Shown here: one piece after another, positions 47,716-57,859 of the stretch
How positions within the stretch are numbered: position 1 is the first letter of the stretch
Layout: each line of letters opens with the position of its first letter
From: Arthrobacter sp. B2a2-09
GTDB lineage: Bacteria > Actinomycetota > Actinomycetes > Actinomycetales > Micrococcaceae
DNA length: 64,000 nucleotides
Assembly (NCBI RefSeq): GCF_027587375.1
Contig: NZ_JAMXIC010000013.1
Location: 1-64,000, forward strand
Direction: 5' to 3'
Program-made: the position numbers and the translations under genes
Notes under the pieces: model-generated
What the model saw: only the letters and a program-made list of their open reading frames with translations
Databases searched by the model: none
Told to the model about the DNA's origin: nothing

Positions 47716-47900
47716 CGCTCGCTCACATATGGCGGCTCCCGGCCCGACGCTCGCTCACATATAGCGGCTCCCGGCCCGACGCTCGCTCACATATAAGGCC
47801 GAATAGTGGAATCCTCCTGCAGATGATCATCTGCAGGAGGATTCTCTATTTCCAGCTGAGCGAGCGTTCGGAAATTGACGCCCAGAAGTGAGCGAGCGTC
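47714..47900. repeat. inverted array of the 32-bp-period repeat (3 reverse + 2 forward copies)
   Basis: GACGCTCGCTCAC starts at 47714, 47746 and 47778; the reverse complement (first copy with one mismatch) starts at 47856 and 47888. All same-strand spacings are exactly 32 bp. The first two spacers are nearly identical (ATAT, then GCGGCTCCCGGCCC). The array fills the whole gap between two convergent genes, touching the stop codon on the left and ending 4 bp from the stop on the right. Confidence 0.92.
47809..47844. terminator. perfect 36-bp palindrome at the centre of the array
   Basis: Left arm GAATCCTCCTGCAGATGA (47809-47826) is followed without spacer by its exact reverse complement (47827-47844). 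It is between convergent genes and is flanked by AT-rich bases, fitting a bidirectional terminator, but it also sits exactly where reverse and forward repeat copies meet. Confidence 0.75.
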
Positions 47901-47904
47901 AGGG

Positions 47905-49524
47905 TTAGTTTCCGCCGGCGGTGTTCCACGCCTCTTCGGACACGGGTATCCACCACTCCCGTGCTTTGCCTTCCCCGATGTATTCGGGCCAACGGAAATC
48001 CGTCGGCGCGCTGAAATCGGCAGGAAGCAGCGGCGCCACGGAGCCGCGGCGGCGCTTCTCGGCGTCGAACTCTGCCTTTGCCTCCGCCAGCACGTCCGGA
48101 GATGTCAGCAGGTCCAGCACCATGCCGGCAATCATCTTGCCCGTCGCCGTGATGGTGGGGTCGATCGTCTCCGGGATGCCACCCATGGCGGTCATGGCCC
48201 AGCCCGGGTATGCAGTGCCCTTTTCGTCCGGCGCCAACGTGGGCCGCGCTGTGTAGAAGCGGATGGTGGGTGCGTACCAGGTCATTTCCACATAGTCATC
48301 GCTGGTCCAGTTCTGCTGGGTTGCCGGAATGTGCCGGCGCAGCTCCGCTTCGGCGTCCTGCGGGGTGATGAGCTCGGCCGTTGCCGGATGGAACGGATTT
48401 TCCATGGGTTCCACTCCACACGAGGCTTGGATTTCGCGTCCGATCTCCCGGGCCCGCTCATCCAAAATCGGTGCTCCAACAGCGGCGATGTTCTCCCAGG
48501 CCACCCGCGCGACGGTGTGGTTGGCGATGCCCGGGCGATTGCGCGCCACCCAGCGGGAACTAACACTGCAGTGCGATGCAGCCGCGGCGAGTTCCGCGTT
48601 GCGATCCAGCACCGCCAGCACGGAGTCGGCCTCCGCGAGGCTCGGGCAGCGCCAGGAATACTGGATCTGGGCCAGCCCAGCAGGCTGGTTGTCCGCCGTC
48701 GCCTGCCCGGCGGTGAGGATCGCTTCCGACAGCGACCAACCGCCCGCCTGCGGCAGCATCGAATCCTGCGTGGTCTTGGTCAGCGAGAACATCGTGAACA
48801 GTGCGGCGTCCGCTCCAGGAGCCCGGGCGGCAGAGTGCGACGACGGGATGGGACTGTCGCCGTACGTGTTGTTCCAGCCCTCCGGGCTGTCGCAAGTGAA
48901 GGTGTAGATCTTGCTGTAGTAGGACCCGCAGTGCGTGTCCCAACGCGCGGTGTTGCACAGCGGCATCATGTAGAACGGGTGGTACGAAATGATCGCGTCA
49001 AGGTTGTCGTAGTAGCCGCGAAGGCCGTGAACAACCTTGGATCCCTGGACCTTTTCGGCTGGCTCCCCGGTGTAGACCAAGGTGCCCGGGATGTTGTGTC
49101 GCTCCATTGCATCTTTCGCCGCGAGGAAGCCCGCGAGCGTCGAGATCCCGAGAGCCGAATGAGGATCCGTGTGGCCAGGGGCGAAGCGCGACATGCCGGT
49201 TCGAGGCTCTCGCTTAGTTGATGCAGCTTGGCAATTGCCCGGGATGGCATCGTATTCGGCGTAGCCCAGGATCCGCGCGCCCGGACCGGCGGGACTTGTC
49301 CACTCGGCCGCGAACGCGGTGGGCATGCCCCCACTGCCTTCCTCCACGGTGAAGCCATGTTCGCGCAGCGTTCTCACATACCAGGCGCAGGACTCGTATT
49401 CACGCCAGGCTGGCTCAGCCAGTTCCCAAATATTCGTGTGCCAGGTGGAAAGCCGCGACTTTTGCTGTTCCACCCACTCCCATGCCGTGGCCTTCAACTC
49501 GGCATTTTTGACCGTCGCACTCAT
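47905..49524 (-). CDS. M20 amidohydrolase, AbgB-like
   Basis: 539 residues from ATG 49524 with AAGGAA 5-10 bases upstream. AbgB-type features: HTNIWELAEPAWREYES near the N-terminus, ILGYAEYDAIPG, APGHTDPHSALG, YTGEPAEKVQGSK, TYGDSPIPSSHS. AbgB cleaves p-aminobenzoyl-glutamate; relatives cleave other amino-acid amides. No AbgA partner is adjacent. Same strand as the TPP enzyme and ABC importer that follow upstream, so a role in amide-bond cleavage of an imported acyl amino acid is plausible. Confidence 0.82.
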   Translation of the reverse strand: MSATVKNAELKATAWEWVEQQKSRLSTWHTNIWELAEPAWREYESCAWYVRTLREHGFTVEEGSGGMPTAFAAEWTSPAGPGARILGYAEYDAIPGNCQAASTKREPRTGMSRFAPGHTDPHSALGISTLAGFLAAKDAMERHNIPGTLVYTGEPAEKVQGSKVVHGLRGYYDNLDAIISYHPFYMMPLCNTARWDTHCGSYYSKIYTFTCDSPEGWNNTYGDSPIPSSHSAARAPGADAALFTMFSLTKTTQDSMLPQAGGWSLSEAILTAGQATADNQPAGLAQIQYSWRCPSLAEADSVLAVLDRNAELAAAASHCSVSSRWVARNRPGIANHTVARVAWENIAAVGAPILDERAREIGREIQASCGVEPMENPFHPATAELITPQDAEAELRRHIPATQQNWTSDDYVEMTWYAPTIRFYTARPTLAPDEKGTAYPGWAMTAMGGIPETIDPTITATGKMIAGMVLDLLTSPDVLAEAKAEFDAEKRRRGSVAPLLPADFSAPTDFRWPEYIGEGKAREWWIPVSEEAWNTAGGN

Positions 49525-49591
49525 CGGGTTCCTTCCTAAAGTCATAGAGATCCAAAAGCTGTTCCGCCGCCCCTCAGACGCTCGCCCCCGT

Positions 49592-49725
49592 GACGCTCGC
49601 TCACGTATAGGGGCTTTCCACCGGACGCTCCATCACTTGCCTAAGAAGGTGAGCGAGCGTCGGCCCAAGGGCCGCCATAAGTGAGCGAGCGTCGGCCCAA
49701 AGGCCGCCATAAGTGAGCGAGCGTC
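49592..49725. repeat. inverted array of the 32-bp-period repeat (2 reverse + 3 forward copies)
   Basis: GACGCTCGCTCAC at 49592 and a degenerate GACGCTCCATCAC at 49624; GTGAGCGAGCGTC at 49649, 49681 and 49713. Every same-strand spacing is 32 bp. Spacers between forward copies differ by one base (GGCCCAAGGGCCGCCATAA type) and are roughly the reverse complement of the spacers in the 47.7-kb array. It lies between two minus-strand genes. Confidence 0.92.
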
Positions 49726-49751
49726 GCAGGGGGGTGAGGCGTTGGGGGCGG

Positions 49752-51350
49752 TTACTCGATGCTCACGTGGATGAGGCTGGGCCCCTTGACGGCGAGCGCC
49801 TTAGTGACAGTCCCGGCGAGCTCGTCGAGGGACTCCACGTTGAACGCCGTCAGACCGAAGCCTTCGGCAAGCCGAACCCAGTCCGGTTGCGTCAGGTTCA
49901 CGCCGACCGGGGCCAGGTCCCGGTCCTCCATGTTCTGCCGGATTTCGCCGTAGCCGCCGTTGTTGATGCAAATGATGGGCAGGTCCACGCCCTGCTCCAC
50001 GGCGGTGATGAATTCCTGGACCGCAAACATGAGCGCGCCGTCGCCGATCAGCCCAACCACCGGACGATCGGGGTCGGCCACCTTCGCACCAATCGCGGCC
50101 GGCAGCCCATAACCCAACGTCGCGTACGCGGGCGTGTACAAAAGCTGATGCGGTTTCTGCACGGGGAAAAAGGACGTGGTCCCGAAATAGGTGATCTGCG
50201 AGGAATCACCCGCAATAACGGTGTCCGCCGGCAGCGTGGCCGCGAGGATCTCGTTGATTTGTGCCAGCACGGGGGCCATGGAGCGGGCTTCCGTCCGCAG
50301 TTCACCGCGCAAAGAGCCCAATTCTGGAGCGGAGGCCGGCTCATGTCCGGCGAGCGCCGCGAGCAGTTGGGGCACGACGGCGGACGCGTTGCCGAGGAGC
50401 TCGACGTTCGGCGCAAGATTGCACTGAAGTTGGGACGGCTCGATGTCGATCCGGATGCACGAACCCTGCGGCACGATCTTGCCACCCCACAGCTCCGATT
50501 CGCCCACCTTCGAGCCGATCACCAGCAGCGCGTCGGAAGCGTTGCACAGGTCCTGGGCCGCTGCGAGCCGGATCTCCGAGCCCAGCGACAAAGGATGGGC
50601 TTCCGGAATAGCGCCCTTGCCATTGATGGTGGTCACCACGGGGGCTTGCAAGAGCTCTGAGAGTTCGAGGAGCGCGCCGTCGGTTCCGAGCGATCCGCCC
50701 CCGGCCAGGATCACAGGGTTGGACGCGCGGCGGAGGATGTCAGCAGCGGTGGCGACGGCGTCGTCGGCTGCTGCTTTGGGCGCACCCAGGGGGCGGGCCT
50801 CCAGAGCGGAAGGGTCGACGTCGGACGCAGACTCCAAAAGATCCAGCGGGATCTCGATGTGGACCGGACGCGGCCGCCCGTGGGCGAAGAAGGCGAAGGC
50901 CTCGTGAATCAACTCAACGGCTTCACTGCCGCTGGCTACCCGCGTGCTGCGCCCGATCAGGGCCCGGACCGCACCGGTGGGGTCCTTGGTTTCGTGCAGC
51001 AGACCGATGTCCGAAAACTCGCTGCCGCGCGGCGCGCCCGGAGACAGGATGATCATGGGCCGGGACTCGCAATAGGAGGTGGCCGCGGCGGACATCGCGT
51101 TCAGCAGGCCCGGTCCGGAGGTGGTGATCACGACGCCTGGAAGCCCCTTGAGCTGGCTCCAACCGTCGGAGCCGTACCCGGCTCCTTGTTCGTGGCGGGT
51201 GGTCACGGGGCGAATGCCGAGCGGCTCAAGGTGCCGGTAGAACTCGAGGTTGTGGGTGCCGGGGATCCCGAAGATCGCGTCGATCCCGTAGTTCCGCAGC
51301 GTGGTCATGACGGCGAGGCCGACGTTGTTGGTGGGGATGGAACTGGTCAA
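49752..51350 (-). CDS. TPP-dependent 2-oxoacid decarboxylase (AruI-like, acetolactate-synthase superfamily)
   Basis: 532 residues. Pyrimidine-domain Glu54 in TRHEQGAGYGSDGW is present, so it keeps the catalytic Glu that Gcl lacks; TPP motif GDGALMF, then NNGGYG. Best resemblance is to 5-guanidino-2-oxopentanoate decarboxylase (AruI) of the arginine transaminase pathway, though benzoylformate-type substrates cannot be excluded. The amino-acid ABC importer (51381-53997) lies immediately upstream on the same strand, and an aminotransferase is 5 kb away. Confidence 0.75.
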   Translation of the reverse strand: MTSSIPTNNVGLAVMTTLRNYGIDAIFGIPGTHNLEFYRHLEPLGIRPVTTRHEQGAGYGSDGWSQLKGLPGVVITTSGPGLLNAMSAAATSYCESRPMIILSPGAPRGSEFSDIGLLHETKDPTGAVRALIGRSTRVASGSEAVELIHEAFAFFAHGRPRPVHIEIPLDLLESASDVDPSALEARPLGAPKAAADDAVATAADILRRASNPVILAGGGSLGTDGALLELSELLQAPVVTTINGKGAIPEAHPLSLGSEIRLAAAQDLCNASDALLVIGSKVGESELWGGKIVPQGSCIRIDIEPSQLQCNLAPNVELLGNASAVVPQLLAALAGHEPASAPELGSLRGELRTEARSMAPVLAQINEILAATLPADTVIAGDSSQITYFGTTSFFPVQKPHQLLYTPAYATLGYGLPAAIGAKVADPDRPVVGLIGDGALMFAVQEFITAVEQGVDLPIICINNGGYGEIRQNMEDRDLAPVGVNLTQPDWVRLAEGFGLTAFNVESLDELAGTVTKALAVKGPSLIHVSIE

Positions 51351-51380
51351 GGTTGGAGTCCTTTGAACGTGGATTGAGGC

Positions 51381-52139
<759 letters not shown>

Positions 52140-52144
52140 TGCCG

Positions 52145-53041
52145 CTACGCCTTTCGCGCCTGGATGGTGTTGCCGCGGGAGTACCGCTTCTCAATGCGGG
52201 CCTGGACGAGCGAGAGGATGGTGGTGAGCAGGATGTACCAGAGGCTCGCGACGATCAGCAGCGGGATCTGCTGGAGGTTGCGGGCGTAGATCTGCTGGGC
52301 GTTGTAGAGCAAGTCACCGACGCCGATCACGATCACCAGCGAGGTGGTCTTGAGCATTGAGATGGTCTCGTTGCCCACCGGCGGAAGGATGATCTTCATG
52401 GCCTGGGGAATGACCACGTGGCGCAGGGTTTCCATCCGGCTGAAGCCCATGGCGTGGGAGGCCTCGGACTGTCCCGCGGGAACACCCATCAGGCCTGCCC
52501 GAACGATTTCGGCCATGTAGGCGCCTTCGTTCAAGCCCAGGCCCAGGATGCCGGCCACGAACAGCGGCAGGACGTCATTGGTGTTCCATTCCACGAGCAT
52601 CGGACCGCCAGGGATCCCGATGCCGATGGTCGGAAACAGCACCGCGGCGAAGCCCCAGAAGAGCATCTGCACCATGAGTGGCGTGCCTCGGAAGAACCAG
52701 ATGTAGGCGCCGGCCACGCCGCGGAGGAGCGCGTTGTCGGACATCCGCATGACCGCGATCACCAGGCCGATCACGAGTCCCAGGACCATGGCAATGACCG
52801 TGAGTTCGATGGTGGTCAGGAGGCCGTTGAGGATGCGGATATCGAGCAGGTACTTGGCCACGATGGGCCACCCGAAGCCGGGGTTGGTGACGATGACGTA
52901 GGCGCCCATAACTGCGAACAGTCCCACCACCACCATGGCGATCAGTTGTCCGGGCCGTTTGCGCTTGAGCACGGGCCGCGACGCCAAATCCGCGAAGTCA
53001 TGCCGTGCCTCGGCGGTGATTGGCAGCTCAGACACGGTCAT
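52145..53041 (-). CDS. polar amino-acid ABC importer permease (HisM type)
   Basis: 298 residues. A cytoplasmic N-terminus of about 30 residues, an extra first helix (about 33-52), then the HisM-like core with [13 protein letters not shown] and the coupling loop [20 protein letters not shown]. Overlaps the binding-protein gene by 4 bp. Probably works as a homodimer, since no second permease gene is present. Confidence 0.92.
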   Translation of the reverse strand: MTVSELPITAEARHDFADLASRPVLKRKRPGQLIAMVVVGLFAVMGAYVIVTNPGFGWPIVAKYLLDIRILNGLLTTIELTVIAMVLGLVIGLVIAVMRMSDNALLRGVAGAYIWFFRGTPLMVQMLFWGFAAVLFPTIGIGIPGGPMLVEWNTNDVLPLFVAGILGLGLNEGAYMAEIVRAGLMGVPAGQSEASHAMGFSRMETLRHVVIPQAMKIILPPVGNETISMLKTTSLVIVIGVGDLLYNAQQIYARNLQQIPLLIVASLWYILLTTILSLVQARIEKRYSRGNTIQARKA

Positions 53042-53997
53042 GACCCCACCGTCGGGTTGACCTCAGACTTGGTGATGATGCCGGACTTGAGGTTCCAAGC
53101 GTCCATGATCCTGGCGTAGGTGCCATCGTCCATGAGCGACTGGACCGCGGCCTGGAATGCCTTGGACAGGCCGCCGTCGTCCTTCGGGCTCACGACGCCG
53201 GACAGGGATGGTTCGACGAGGATGGAGTCCACGGAAGTGAAGGCGTCCGGCTGAAGCTGGGCGTAGTACCCGGTCAGCGCGTTGTCCGCCACGAGTGCCT
53301 GGGCGCGGCCCGATGCCACAGCCTGGTTGACGTTGTCTTGCTGGGGAAGGAGCAAGGAAACAGGCTTGTCCTTGCCGGCGTCGGCACACTTCTTGTCAAA
53401 CGACGGGAGCACGTTCAGTGCCTGGGTTGTCCCGGTCTGGGCAGCCACGGTCTTGCCGCAGAGGTCCAGTTCCGAGTTGATGCCCAGCGGATTGCCCTTT
53501 TTGACCATGACGGACGTTCCTCCGCGCATGTAGCTGACCATGTTGACCTTGTCCTTGCGTTCCTCCGTGATGGAGAAGGCTGCCCATGAGGCGTCGTAGC
53601 GCCGGGCTTCGATACCGGCCAGGATGCCGTTGAAGTCGGCCTTTTCGATATTGATGGTGACGCCCATCTTCTTCGCGACGGCCAAGGCCATGTCCGGTTC
53701 AAGTCCGACGATCTTGCCCTGGTCATCGGTGAAGTCGATCGGGGCGTAGGTGGGGTCCGTGACGAGGGTCAGGGACCCCTTGCTCTTGATGGCCGCCGGA
53801 AGGAGCGCCTGAACCTTGGAATCGGCTTGCACTGCCTGTGCGAGTTCCTGGCCGGTCTGGCTACTTTGGCCGCTCGCCGATGCGTTGCCGGATACAGTAG
53901 CGGCCGCACCTTCGGTGTTGGAGCAAGCCGTTGTCAACGCCAAGAAACTGATGGCTGCCGCTGCAACGAGCGAACTTTTCACGCCTTTGCGCATCAT
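53038..53997 (-). CDS. polar amino-acid-binding lipoprotein
   Basis: 319 residues; lipobox LALTTAC with Cys25, then a Gly/Ala/Ser linker and an SBP family 3 domain (LTLVTDPTYAPIDFTDDQGKIVGLEPDMALAVAKKMGV). The order binding protein, permease, ATPase with overlaps is a complete importer. Expression is probably controlled from the shared region with the divergent TetR gene, which holds a 21-bp palindrome. Confidence 0.92.
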   Translation of the reverse strand: MMRKGVKSSLVAAAAISFLALTTACSNTEGAAATVSGNASASGQSSQTGQELAQAVQADSKVQALLPAAIKSKGSLTLVTDPTYAPIDFTDDQGKIVGLEPDMALAVAKKMGVTINIEKADFNGILAGIEARRYDASWAAFSITEERKDKVNMVSYMRGGTSVMVKKGNPLGINSELDLCGKTVAAQTGTTQALNVLPSFDKKCADAGKDKPVSLLLPQQDNVNQAVASGRAQALVADNALTGYYAQLQPDAFTSVDSILVEPSLSGVVSPKDDGGLSKAFQAAVQSLMDDGTYARIMDAWNLKSGIITKSEVNPTVGS

Positions 53998-54030
53998 TTG
54001 TGGATCTCCGGTTCGAGTAGGGTTGAAATA

Positions 54031-54051
54031 ACAATATGTTCAACTTATTGT
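54031..54051. promoter_or_regulatory. candidate TetR operator, 21-bp palindrome
   Basis: ACAATA-T-GTT-C-AAC-T-TATTGT is palindromic except for one mismatched pair and the centre base. It lies between divergent genes (importer and TetR), 34 bp upstream of the binding-protein start, so one site could regulate both directions. The AT-rich setting fits overlapping promoters. Confidence 0.7.
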
Positions 54052-54168
54052 GAGATGAGTAACAACGCGTGTCAAGGGACCATGGCAACATCGTGGAGAG
54101 ATGACTACGGGCGCCCACAAGGCTCACCACCTGGACCAGCGCGACCAGACAAACGAAGGAGCAACGGC

Positions 54169-54849
54169 ATGAGCGAGACAAACCCGGGCCGCCGCACGCG
54201 AAGCGTCACAGCAGAAGCCATGGCAGAACGCCGGCTGAGCATTCTGCAGCACGCCTCGCAGGTAATCTCCCGCGAGGGCGTCGAGGGTTGCTCCTTCGCC
54301 GAACTATCCGAGGCCTCAGGTTTCAGCATCGGCATGATCCAGCACTATTTCCGGCACCGGGAACGGCTCATTGGCGCCGCAGTGGAGTACCGCATCGACG
54401 AATCCCTTGCCGAATGGCAGCGCATCTACGATCACGGCAGCAACGCCGTGGAACGCCTACACGACCTCCTGACCTTCTCCATCCAGAGCGACACCCCGTT
54501 CGAAGAGGCCTGGGGCTTCTGGCTGCAGATCTACGCCGCCGCCCACAAGAACTCCGAGATCAGGGAGAGCGTCGCGGCAGTCTGGACTTCATGGCGGGGC
54601 CTGTTCGTCCGGGCGCTCGAGGAGGCGGTGGAGGAGAACCTGCTCCAACCGGCCCTCGATATTGACGAAGTGGCTACCTTGCTTCTGGCCACGATCGATG
54701 GACTCGCGATCCAGTCCTTGAACGGGGTCCACAGCTTCTCACCTGCGGAGATGATCGAGACCCTGCACCGCTTTGCCGCCCGGGAGTTCGGCATCGACGC
54801 CGACGAATTCATCCACAAAAAGCGCTCCAAACTCGAGGACGCGCATTAA
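54169..54849 (+). CDS. TetR-family transcriptional regulator
   Basis: 226 residues from ATG 54169 (AAGGAG 8 bases upstream); the open frame to 53827 is not credible coding. N-terminal HTH: RRLSILQHASQVISREG, FAELSEASGFSIGMIQHYFRHRERLI; C-terminal ligand domain helical. Resembles BetI/PfmR-like regulators. First gene of a short run with the M20 deacylase and the aminotransferase, so it probably controls both these and the divergent importer. Confidence 0.9.
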   Translation: MSETNPGRRTRSVTAEAMAERRLSILQHASQVISREGVEGCSFAELSEASGFSIGMIQHYFRHRERLIGAAVEYRIDESLAEWQRIYDHGSNAVERLHDLLTFSIQSDTPFEEAWGFWLQIYAAAHKNSEIRESVAAVWTSWRGLFVRALEEAVEENLLQPALDIDEVATLLLATIDGLAIQSLNGVHSFSPAEMIETLHRFAAREFGIDADEFIHKKRSKLEDAH

Positions 54850-54883
54850 TACCCGCGCCAACCCGCGCTGGAAAGGACCATCT

Positions 54884-56203
54884 GTGGGGGAACATCACGA
54901 CGCCATGGCCGCCGAGGCCGTGGAGTTTTGCAGCACCTTGATCCGCATCGATTCCACCAACACCGGCGATCCCGCCACCACCGGCGACGGCGAATCGCGC
55001 TGTGCCGAATACCTTCAGTCGTTGCTCGCGGAATTCGGCCTCGAAGGCCGGTTGCTCGAAAAGGCTCCAGGCCGCGGCAACCTCGTGGTCAGGATGAAGG
55101 GCGGCGACCCGGAGGTTCCGGCCCTTCTGGTGCATGGCCATACCGACGTCGTCCCCGCCAACATTGCGGACTGGACCGTGGACCCGTTCTCCGGCGAGGT
55201 CAAGGACGGTTTCGTATGGGGTCGCGGCGCGGTGGACATGAAGGACATGGTTGCCATGACTGTGGCCGCCATCCGCCAATTGCGGCGCGAGAACTTCATC
55301 CCCAAGCGGGACATCGTCTTCGCTTTCGTGGCCGATGAGGAAATAGCCGGCGAGTTCGGTGCCCAGTTCCTGGTGGACGAGCACCCCGAACTGTTCCATG
55401 GCGTCACCGAGGCGATCGGTGAAATCGGCGGCTTTTCCCTCCAGCTTCGTGACGACCTGAGGCTCTACCTGCTGGGAGTGGCGGAAAAGGGGGTCGCTTG
55501 GGCGACGCTGACCGCGCACGGAACCACAGGCCACGGTTCCATCGTGCCCAACGAAAGCAACGCCGTCGCGCGCCTTTCCTCTGCCCTCGCACGCATCTCG
55601 GAACACGAATGGCCGTTGGTCCGGAGCGCCTCGCTCTCAGCGTTGGTGGAGCAGTTGGGCGAGGCCCTCGGCCGGCCTTTGGATGGCGAAAGGCTCGACG
55701 GCGAACTCGCCTCGCTCGGTTTGCTCGCCGCGATGCTCCTCCCGGGCTTGCGTACCAGCGCCGTCCCGACCCAGTTCCATGCCGGCTATAAGACCAATGT
55801 GGTTCCCGGGACTGCCACCGCCACGGTCGATTGCCGCATCGCCCCGGGGACCGATGACCAATTCAAAGAGCAATTCATGGAGCTGCTGGGGCCCGGCATC
55901 GAGGTGAGCTGGGAAGAGGGGCGTTCGCTGGAATCACCCGCCCACGGCGCTTTGCTGGACACAATGCAAGCGGCGATCACCGCCGTCGACCCCGCCGGGA
56001 AGGCCCTCCCGTTCGTCATGTCCGGAGCAACGGACGCCAAGGCCTTCTCGCAGTTGGGCATCAATTGCTACGGCTTCTCTCCCTTGCGGCTTCCCGAAGG
56101 CTTTGACTTCGCGGGCATGTTCCACGGCGTCGACGAATGCGTCCCCGTCACCGCCATCCAGGCGGGCACCCGCATCCTTTATCGATTCCTCAGCGCTCAG
56201 TAA
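54884..56203 (+). CDS. M20 deacylase (ArgE/DapE/ACY1 family)
   Basis: 439 residues from GTG 54884, with GAAAGGA upstream. Metal site motifs: LVHGHTDVVPA, WGRGAVDMKD, ADEEIAGEFGAQ (catalytic Glu-Glu), and a dimerisation insert (about 185-310). The family removes acyl groups from amino acids using two metals. Sits between TetR and the aminotransferase, which suggests deacylation followed by transamination. Confidence 0.88.
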   Translation: MGEHHDAMAAEAVEFCSTLIRIDSTNTGDPATTGDGESRCAEYLQSLLAEFGLEGRLLEKAPGRGNLVVRMKGGDPEVPALLVHGHTDVVPANIADWTVDPFSGEVKDGFVWGRGAVDMKDMVAMTVAAIRQLRRENFIPKRDIVFAFVADEEIAGEFGAQFLVDEHPELFHGVTEAIGEIGGFSLQLRDDLRLYLLGVAEKGVAWATLTAHGTTGHGSIVPNESNAVARLSSALARISEHEWPLVRSASLSALVEQLGEALGRPLDGERLDGELASLGLLAAMLLPGLRTSAVPTQFHAGYKTNVVPGTATATVDCRIAPGTDDQFKEQFMELLGPGIEVSWEEGRSLESPAHGALLDTMQAAITAVDPAGKALPFVMSGATDAKAFSQLGINCYGFSPLRLPEGFDFAGMFHGVDECVPVTAIQAGTRILYRFLSAQ

Positions 56204-56270
56204 CCAGCCGCACAGCAAAAACCACCAGCCCGGGGCGCACCATAGCGCCCGCCAACACCAAAGGACCACC

Positions 56271-57482
56271 ATGACCACAACAACAGAGCTGTCCCATACC
56301 GACCGGATGGCCAGGCGTGCAGCAGGCTTCCAGCCCTCCCCCGTCCGCGCAGTCTTCGATGTTTCCATGCAGCCGGGCATGATCTCCCTCGCCGGCGGCA
56401 ACCCCTACCTGCCCGTCCTGCCGATGGAGCGCATCGCCGCCATGGCGTCCGACGTCGTCGCCCGTCGCGGGTTGGAGGCCCTCCAGTACGGCTCCGGTGC
56501 GGGAACAGAGGAACTGCAGGCCCTGATCTGCCAAGTCATGGAACTCGAAGGCATCAAGACGTCGCCGGAAAACGTGCAGATCACCGCTGGCTCGCAAATG
56601 GCACTGGAACTCGTGACCAAGCTCTTCTGCGATCCCGGGGACGTGGTGATCGCGGAAGGACCAACATATGTGGGCGCACTCGGCGTGTTCGAAGGCTTCC
56701 AGGCCGAGGTGGCCCACGTGGCGATGGACAACGACGGCGTCGATCCTGACCGCCTCCAGGACGTCATTTCCGGGCTCAAAGCCGCGGGCAAGACCATTAA
56801 GTTCTTCTACACGATCCCCAACTTCAACAACCCTTCCGGCATCAGCCTTTCACTTGAGCGGCGGCAGCGGGTGGTGGACATTTGCCGTGCCGAAGGCGTG
56901 CTGATCGTCGAGGACAACCCGTATGGCCTGCTGAGCTTCGACGGCACACTCAAACCCGCCATGCACTCGCTCGACCCGGAGAACGTGTTCTACCTCGGCT
57001 CGTTCTCCAAGATCTTCGCCCCCGGCCTGCGCGTCGGTTGGGTGGTGGCGCCCCAGGAGGTGCGCGGGCGCCTCCAGATCGCCTCCGAGGCCACCACTAT
57101 CTGCCCCTCGGTCTTGAGTCAACTGGTAGTGGAGCAGTACATCAGCAGCTTCGATTGGCGGGACCAGATTGCCGCGTACAGTGCCGTCTACGCTTCCCGC
57201 TGCAAGGCCACGCTGGACGCCCTGGCTGCCTACATGCCCGACGGTACCCAGTGGACCACCCCGAGCGGTGGATTCTTCACCTGGGTAACCCTGCCCGAGG
57301 GGATCGACACCGAGCATGTGCTCGCCGCGGCCATCGAGGCGGGAGTCGTGTTCGTGCCGGGGAGCGCTTTCTACGCCGACGGCGGTGGCAGCAACCAGCT
57401 CCGCATCGCCTTCTCGTACGCCCCGGAAGATCAGCTCACCGAGGGCGTCAAGCGCCTGGCTGAGGCAATCCGCCGAGTCTAA
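56271..57482 (+). CDS. PLP-dependent aminotransferase (class I/II, ARO8/2-aminoadipate-like)
   Basis: 403 residues without a fused HTH. MISLAGGNPYLPVLP opening, TAGSQMALELVTKLFCDPGD, FYTIPNFNNPSGISLS, EDNPYGLL and PLP-lysine segment GSFSKIFAPGLRVGW identify the LysN/ARO8 branch. Substrate broad or unknown: aromatic, 2-aminoadipate or basic amino acids. Followed by two hairpins. Confidence 0.9.
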   Translation: MTTTTELSHTDRMARRAAGFQPSPVRAVFDVSMQPGMISLAGGNPYLPVLPMERIAAMASDVVARRGLEALQYGSGAGTEELQALICQVMELEGIKTSPENVQITAGSQMALELVTKLFCDPGDVVIAEGPTYVGALGVFEGFQAEVAHVAMDNDGVDPDRLQDVISGLKAAGKTIKFFYTIPNFNNPSGISLSLERRQRVVDICRAEGVLIVEDNPYGLLSFDGTLKPAMHSLDPENVFYLGSFSKIFAPGLRVGWVVAPQEVRGRLQIASEATTICPSVLSQLVVEQYISSFDWRDQIAAYSAVYASRCKATLDALAAYMPDGTQWTTPSGGFFTWVTLPEGIDTEHVLAAAIEAGVVFVPGSAFYADGGGSNQLRIAFSYAPEDQLTEGVKRLAEAIRRV

Positions 57483-57509
57483 GCCGTCCTGCCGTCACCC
57501 AACCGGGCG

Positions 57510-57573
57510 AAATCGCCGGAAGGCTGCGGGATCGCCGGAAGGCTCCGGCGAACTGGCAGCTTTCCGGCGATTT
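57510..57573 (+). terminator. long-stem hairpin after the aminotransferase gene
   Basis: AAATCGCCGGAAGGCTGC pairs with GCAGCTTTCCGGCGATTT (one G-U) around a 28-base loop that itself contains a GCCGGA repeat. Begins 28 bp after the stop. Confidence 0.6.
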
Positions 57574-57649
57574 GGTGCACGGCGCCCCTCAGGAGGCCCG
57601 CGGCATCGAGCCACGTCCGCAAGTGGGCTCGCGGGAAGCTGAGTCCACG
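57574..57649. other. remaining part of the 377-bp gap between convergent genes
   Basis: Between the aminotransferase and amidohydrolase stops only the two hairpins stand out; the rest, including 57694-57859, shows no gene. Confidence 0.4.
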
Positions 57650-57693
57650 AAACCCCGACGTCGGCACTCACCTGAGTGCCGACGTCGGGGTTT
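57650..57693. terminator. perfect 21-bp-stem bidirectional terminator
   Basis: The left arm (57650-57670, AAACCCCGACGTCGG core) and right arm (57673-57693, ending GGGGTTT) are perfect complements with CC between. A-run on one side and T-run on the other allow use from both directions between convergent genes. Confidence 0.85.
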
Positions 57694-57859
57694 AACTGTG
57701 CTGGCCTTGCCGTCCTGACCTTCTTTGATTCTCAAACTGCCTCGACACGCCGGAAACCGGGTATGTCGCGCGGGCTGCCGGGCTCAGACAGGGTCAGGAC
57801 GGCGCCTGCGAAGGGACGGGAGCCCTTTGCCGGGCGCGCGCCACGATGCGTCGAAAGCC

